In this document: piece by piece, positions 56,754 through 64,000 of the stretch
Position numbering within the stretch: position 1 is the first letter of the stretch
Layout of the letters: each line of letters starts with the position of its first letter
Assembly: GCA_022266195.1 (NCBI GenBank)
Contig: WHVY01000008.1
Coordinates: 2,046,001 to 2,110,000, forward strand
Length of the DNA stretch: 64,000 bases
Direction of reading: 5' to 3'
From: Tetranychus cinnabarinus
Taxonomy: Eukaryota > Arthropoda > Arachnida > Trombidiformes > Tetranychidae
The notes under the pieces: generated by a model
Told to the model about the DNA's origin: nothing
Database searches by the model: none
Seen by the model: only the letters and a program-made list of their open reading frames with translations
Position numbers and translations under genes: made by a program

Positions 56754-59700
56754 GTAAGAGTTAAAAAATCATTTAATTTTGGTTCAATTTAATTTTAATT
56801 ACAATCTTTGCAATGTTAAGTTGAATATATCCTATTGAAGGATATTATTAATTTAAATACGTATCGATTTGTTGAACCACACACAAACAGACTAAGAGAT
56901 GAAAGTTGTAATTATAAACTACTTTTTCAAATATGTCAATATTATTCAAAATAACATTCGGATTAAAGCTGATTAATGGATGGATTAAATCATCGTGTGA
57001 GGCTTCTCCTTCTAAATCATCTTAATTAACTTGATAAATCAATAAACGATCATGTCTTCAATGGTTTCCATTACAATCCCATCTTACATATAACATTAGC
57101 TAGCCTCTGTTTACAGCCATTACTGTTAACAGCTAAGTAATTGAAATGATTGTTGCAATGAAATCACTTCTCATAATTTGATCGTTGATTTATTGTCAAT
57201 ATAAAAAAACACATTTACTCACAATCACATTATTTTTACTGTAATGAACCATTCAAATAGTAATATAATTGTTGGTAAATTATGGTTTAAGGTGACGATT
57301 GTATCACCTTTTTTGAATTAGACTGAGGGTGAAGATGGTGAGAGGTAAAGGCACATATTTAAAGCCACTAATTGTGTTGATTAAACGTCAATCTTGAAAC
57401 ATTTGATCGTGACTTTTGTGCTTGCCTGAATTGTATTAAATTGAATTGAATTGTATTATTTAACCAGTTATCAACAAGCAAGCAAGAGTTAACAGTTTTT
57501 AAAATAATCATTATCATCCAGAATCTCCCTTTCAGTTGTGTGAAGAAGCTCAAAAATGATGATAATGATGATGTTTGAGGATTCAATATTTGTTAATTTG
57601 AAAGCAATCAAATGTAAAGAGGTCAATAAACAAACAGACATTTTTCAATGCAACTCAGGTAGAGAAGGGTTTCTTAATGATGATGAGAAATCTTTATCGA
57701 GACTTTTTTCTTTCCCTTTCCTATTGATTTGCTATTTTCAATTGAATTTTACTAACTTAATTAACTGAGATTCCAAATAATTAAGATGATTTGTTTGGCC
57801 TCGGGTCACTTGATGATCTCTTTGGTTAATTGTTAGCTTTAATTTTCACTTAACACCGAATTCAATTTACCTCAAATGATGCCTTTACCTTCATTTTAAT
57901 CAAATACACACTCACATAAATACACTTGATCAAAACGGATCAAAGAATCACTTTTTTCCTACTCCTATTCATTTACAGGTAAACATGTAACTCACGATTA
58001 TCCTCTTTGATTTCAACATCAGAATGAGAATTAAAAATGATCAATTTAACAGAATCATTATATTCTTTTTCGGTAAAATGACCTGAATCAGATTCTGATA
58101 ATGTTGGGACAATCATGAAGGATAAACAGCAGCGCAATCAACATCATCATATGGTCTTCATTTGTGAATCCACCAATTTACCTTTAATCACCGCCATAAT
58201 GATAATACTAATTGACATGGCGAGTAAACATAATTTCAGTTGAATCTTTTCTCTTTTCAGGTTAACATCTATTCAATCACTAATTATAATAACGTGCCTT
58301 ATGAATGTTAATGATGGTTAACAATAAATAGCAAAAGCTAATGAAAACTAGAAAAAATAAAGGAGTTGATTCCTTGGATAAATAACATCATCATTATCTT
58401 GATAGCGTGTTATTAAAGAAAAAGGTTAATTAAAGGTTAATCCTGCTCTAAGTCCAGTTTGAGGTATTTGTGTTGTCCATTAACGTCCATGTCTTTATGC
58501 CAATATATCTTCTTATGGTTAGGCCATTGATTTTTACCTTGAAATGAAAGTGAATAAATCACGAGAAATAAAAAGATGATTAATATTAACCTTGATGCAC
58601 AAAGTAAATATGAATAAAGCTTACCTCATAAACTGAATATGATTAAGATTAACTCCATCTTTATGTAAAATACAATTAGAATGGTTAACAAAAACATTTA
58701 TTGTACAATTACAATAATTTTGGGTTTCTAATTTTGATTTACCTCTTCCATTTCATTCTCGAATAACTTTCTCGGAAAAATCAAGGTGAACAATCAGGAT
58801 AACATTGAACTCCACAATGTGAACATTATTGGTTAGTTATTGCATTTGTTACGGATCAATGTGTTAACTGTTAAATTGATTCTACTATAAAAGTAGATTG
58901 ATTAACTTCCTGATGAGACTTTGTAATCCAAAGGGGTTTCCATGATTCAATTTTTGATCAACATCAACAGCATAACACCATCAAAGTGAACAGTTAAGAT
59001 GTCGTTGAGCTTAAATTTGGCAAAGGAACTGCAATCCTTTAATGGCTTGGTATTCCTGTAAATTATTATGATCCTTTGTATGGATCATTAAATAATAATA
59101 ATAATCATTATCGTCATCATTAACATTTGAATTGTATCGTATGGAAGCGTAAATATTGTCATGAAGGAAACATGATAGACACATAACACTAAAAATGTTG
59201 ATCAAATTTGACCAATAGAGCTAACTTTACTTGCTATTTGTGCTATTTGAATGACAAGAGGGGTTTGTTGGGATTACAATGTTTCAATTAGTTTAACAGT
59301 TGATGATTGATGTTATATCAATCAATCATCAACACGTTTACTGCTTTACTGATTTTATTGATTAGACAGTTTTTCAGTTTTCCAATGAAATCATTTAACT
59401 TGATATAATTGTTGTTTGTTCTGTACTTGTATTTGAATAAGGTTTTTTTTAGTCTCATGTTTATTTGTTTCACTTCATTTTTTGATGGTTAAGACATAAC
59501 TTGTTGACACTCACCTTAAATCTAGAACAATTGAGTTGATACTCTGATGAATATGCAGGTAATTAAATTAAACGTGAATCTCATCAGGGTTTTTGCCAAA
59601 TTATTAAGGTTCATCTCATAACTTATTATATCTTCTTCCTATTCAACAGTTAACACTCTGTTAAGTTTTACAGTTAAGTTACAGTTAACTCTGTTAACAC

Positions 59701-62700
59701 TTTAGGTTATCTGAAAGAGAAATCACCTTTAGAATGACTTTGTTCAGTAGCATGATTTCCATGTTTTGTGTTGATTTGACTGGATGAGTGGCTTTTAAGA
59801 TGGTGCTGAAGATGATGATGTTGAGTTGATGAGAGAGAGCCAGATTGAATCTTCTTGCTGGTGACCGGTTTGGTTTGAGTTTTTACCTTTCATCTTTATC
59901 ACCGTCATCTTAGTGATCAGGTAATGACCAAGAAATGAAAAAAAAGCTATTAAAACGTATTTTTATCAATCGTCATTTTAAAAAAATGAAGATGAAAAAA
60001 AAGTGTTGTTCGTGTTGAGAATGTTTGATATGAAATTGAATCCGTTTCTCTTTTAAAACACTTTTTTTCAGACTTTTACCTTTTCTTCTCACATAAATCA
60101 AAATCCTTTAAGCTCAATTTGATCAATTGAATGGTTAACTTAATCATTACCTTTATATCATCAGGGTTGCAAAAGAGCCAATTGATGTTATCTCAATCAA
60201 AACAATTTTGCTGTTTCGCGAGATGTGAAAGGAGTTGACCCTTCTATCTAACAGCCAGATTTTACCATTTCAATTGTTTGTTAATAGACTTGATTGTGAT
60301 CCAAGAATTCACTATTTAAGTTGGTAATCCATTTCTAATCCAATCAACAAATTAAAAAGGCAACAAAAGTGACAGGTACAAATTGATAATACACTTTTCC
60401 AAATTAGTCAAAAGACGTCTGCAATATTGGCAACTGTTTCCAATGCGATTGTTGAATAGCGGCTTCTCATGGTGTTAGACTATCAATATGAACTTTACAA
60501 TGAAATCTTTAACATGATAGCATCAACATATGAAAGTAAAAGCTCTTAATTGTAGTAGCTCATCAAGTTTAAATTAGATTAAAACAATTAAAAAAGCACA
60601 CTAACAAATCATTTGATACTTAACGGTCAAATTCACGTGTTAAACCCGAGTATGCGCAAATCTGTCCAACATGGCATTTAGGCGCAATTTTTCGGCGACA
60701 ATTCCCTAACAAGTGTAATGGTTTTATTTCTCGTTTTTATTGATACACTTTAACCAGTTAATGAAACCAACTTTAAATTGGATTAAAATTGATAAATCAA
60801 TTGGTGAGTAAAACAAAATTAATTGTTATTTTCATAGTTGAATGATCAAATATCTTTAAGTGTAGCTATAGTGGACCAGTTTATCTGTAAGCTGAGAAGC
60901 ACATTTTTTGCTTGTTAGACAAGAAACGTTAACCATTGCAACTTTCACTTGACACTTCAGTTAATTGATTAACTCTTTTGACAATTTCAATTTTACCCAT
61001 TTTATAATTGTTAAGAGTAATTTGAGTTGGTAAACTATCATTTCAGATGATTGACTCATTAAAGTGAGTTTGCTTTGAGCAAAATGATTATTGCCTTCAT
61101 CACAACTTATTAAAATGTTTTGGTAAAATTTCACTTTGTCTTGAGTATGAGTTGCTCGTTATGTTTGCTGTTAATGCATTAATGTGCTTTAAAATGACAT
61201 TAAAATAGAAACATTTATAGAAAATGAGTTTGGCTAGTTGATCATTTAGATTACTAATTTACATGAAATAATGAAAACTCAATTTAGTCAAATAAATGTC
61301 TCTATCTGGAGCTGTTGTAAATTGAAGTATTTCATCATTCCTTGCAGATTACCATGAATCATGATGAATCTGATGTTTTTACAACACTAAAAAAATGATT
61401 ATCTTGAGTCAATCAAATGTACGTGATGATAAACAAAGTGAAAAGAAGACTTAATTCACACATCAATCAAAAATACTACTATTAATCTGTTGAATTAAAC
61501 CTTGTTTTTAGAATAATCATCGAGTAGAAATTAATTAACCTTATCTCATTTAATTTCACTTTTAATTTCCTTTTCCTGTAATCCTTTCCCATTATCACCA
61601 GGTAAAAGTTGACTTAAACCTGTATTGATGGTTATCGTCCAAATAACAGATCCAACAATTTACCCGTTTTTGGGTTCATCTTTAAAATGCATTCACCAAA
61701 CTCTCGATTCCTGGTCCCAGTTATTGTGATTTATTGATGTAAATGAATACATCTAATTTAAAAATGGCGCAATCGGATAAACTAACCATTTATTGGTTTT
61801 CCAATATCAATTTGCTGTTGTTGTTGAATTAATCGTGATTGTCTGTTCTCTTTGAAAGATTAACCAGGAAGAAAAGCGATCAAGATGATGATTAAGAAGA
61901 TGAAAGACTCGTTATTGTCCATGTTGCCGTTAACATAATAAATTCATTAGTTGAGATTGATTAATTTGGATCTTGCTTCAAGCCTCAAACCGTCTCATAT
62001 CCAAACATTGGACTGTCTTTAAGCTACTCTTTTAACCTAAATTTGAGATGTTGATTGTCATCAATTAAATTGTCCAACATTAACATTGTCAACGGCAACA
62101 ATTCAACAATTAACTCGATGGGAATGATGACTGTTGTATCCATTATGCTGAAGCTCAGTCAACAATTTACCATTTCAATCATTGTGTATGGTTTCTGATA
62201 CATTTATTGTGAAATGATGATTCCTGAATCAAATAATCACGATGGAGTGTTATTAAAGTGCTAATAATATCCTCGTGATTTTACCATGTTCACATTATTA
62301 TGAGAATGATCACGGAAACGTTGATTATCGTTATTTGTATTGGTAAACTATTAATATTAACCATTAACATTGTGTTTGGTTTGTTATTTAAAACTAATTA
62401 CAACCAAGTTATGTTAATGTTAAGCAAAAAAGTGCTTTCAGCGGCACATTTGAGTGTTACAACCATTTTAGTACCAATACTAGTGAACACGTCCTTTAAT
62501 CAACTTAACCAATTCCTATTTTTTATTAATTTATTTGCTAATTTAATTATGTAAATACTGTTGTTGCTGTAAATTGTAAATGAAGTGACAAGATTGTAAA
62601 TCACGGCAAGTTGAGCTGTAATAGACAATTTAGTGATGATCACTGAAATCAATCAATTTAACCAACCAATTTAACCTTGCAATTGAAATTCATTTAAATG

Positions 62701-64000
62701 CTGTTCATTACCATTAAATGTTTATAATCACTATTGAATGGTTAAATTGGTTGAAAGAAGCAAATTTTGGGTTTTTGTATTTGTTTAAATATGGTTTTGT
62801 TGATAAATTGTAATCAATATGAAACAACCTGAATCACACCTTAAATTTTTGTGGCTTTTTTGGTGTGGTTTAACTTTCAACATTAATTGACGAAATCTTT
62901 TAAAGGTAAAACAAAATTAAATGTAATGATTACAATTTAATCAACCTATCGACCTAATGGTTCAACCTTGGTTTTTTGGGTTTCCAAATGAACCCAAAAA
63001 CTGGTAACTTATTAGCTTTTGGATAAAATTTGCCCAATAACAGTCAATGTGTAAAATTTGATTTACAGCCAAACAGTTGAACTCAATCAATTTTAACCAT
63101 TTTACTTTAATCACTAATTGAGTTATTAACTTGAACTGTTTAGCTTTGTTTACAATTAACGCCATGTTAAACTAATGTTAAATGATCAGTTGAATGTAAA
63201 TTTGTTTGGCAAATGTTAAGCTTTTACTGATTAATTTACTAATCTACTCATTTGGAACAATTAGTTGTTTATTAACAGCTATTGAATTTCAATGACCAAC
63301 TGTAGTTTAAATTGTCAATTCAAGTCTAATGATTGTTGGTTAAAAGTAAATTGAGATTAATGATGAAGCTTAAATTATGATCAATAACCAAACGCAATCC
63401 AACTGATTGGTTGTTTATTTAAATTAATACAAAAGTGATTCAAATTGTTTCCGGGTTTCCATTTGATCCATTAATTAATCTACTTGGAATGGTCTTAATT
63501 ATGAATATTATTTAATCACTTAATCACACAATTTTGGTGCAAAGTAAATTTTGCATTTTCAATCGACTTATTTTAGGTTAAATAATTGTTGAATCATTGC
63601 ATTTTAATGTCCATAATTTGTTGCTTTATTTAATCCTGATTATAAGCAATTTAGTTTCTCCAGTTTGTTATATGACAATTTAGGTGAATCAATTGGCTAG
63701 ATTAATGAGGCAAAAGTGATCAACAATTTACCAAATTGACTCGTCATAATGATTTGGGTAAAAATGTATCCGATCGTCTTAAATGATTGAGGAATTGTCG
63801 CCTTGATTAACTGTAAATTACTCTGTTTAAAAGACTATTCAATGATTACCATTTGATGGAAGCTTCAATTTGATTTTCACAATCAATTAACTTTAATTTG
63901 ATCAATTGAAGGCTTGAAGGTAAAATACAATTGAATTTTGTTTCTCTTCAATTTGATGATTCCTCAATCATTAGCAAAGTACATAATTTATGATTACTTT
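56754..64000. other. Probable intron 1 of the CABIT gene
   Basis: AT-rich DNA after the GTAAGAG donor. No exon with the expected phase-1 entry and CABIT continuation was seen, so the intron is probably longer than 7.2 kb. A small CpG-containing patch lies at about 60630-60710. Nothing else recognised. Confidence 0.5.

Noticed and set aside
62300..62554. 84-codon hydrophobic open frame
   Set aside because: Composition is that of AT-rich spacer, no family resemblance, and no promoter or splice context.

Overview
The window is eukaryotic, AT-rich, intron-bearing nuclear DNA. It carries a Sidestep-family cell-surface receptor, a family known from arthropods, so an arthropod is the best reading. 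The low GC, the Side gene and the LINE content would fit an acariform mite, but the sequence alone does not settle the species.

Layout. (1) 754-42998, plus strand: one Sidestep-like gene in 11 coding exons. It encodes five Ig domains, one FN3 domain, a transmembrane helix and a cytoplasmic tail. The exons join in frame (2622 nt, 873 residues), nearly all at phase-1 introns. The first intron is 27.7 kb. It holds an apparently intact 5S rRNA gene on the opposite strand (5279-5396), a cluster of inverted-repeat element remnants near 12.7-13.7 kb, two TATA plus initiator arrangements, and a recurring GGGAGTGA motif. (2) 46.1-52.3 kb: a compact accessory island. On the minus strand it has a LINE with an intact ORF1 and an ORF2 that has lost its catalytic core, a second complete LINE gag ORF, and a fragment of a third copy. 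Between them, on the plus strand, lies a spliced gene for a RING/TRAF-zinc-finger protein with a possible ubiquitin-like C-terminus. (3) 56075-56753, plus strand: the first coding exon of a CABIT-domain protein (GAREM-like pattern). Its next exon was not found in the window. The remaining sequence is AT-rich, non-coding intron or spacer.

Most unusual signal: the island at 46.1-52.3 kb is peppered with the decamer AATAATTRTT (AATAATTATT, which is its own reverse complement, or AATAATTGTT/AACAATTATT). I located 32 exact copies in about 6.2 kb, roughly one per 200 bp, and only about six in the other 58 kb. Copies occur in both LINEs, in the antisense TRAF-like gene, in its introns and in the spacers. 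In coding sequence they fall in all three reading frames (Asn-Asn-Tyr, Ile-Ile-Ile or Thr-Ile-Ile, Gln-Leu-Leu/Phe). The constraint therefore looks like one on nucleotides rather than on protein. I know of no standard feature class that explains it.

How the genes relate: Sidestep and the CABIT protein are ordinary host genes (axon guidance/adhesion and probable signalling adaptor). The island between them behaves as an inserted or co-evolved unit with its own sequence signature.
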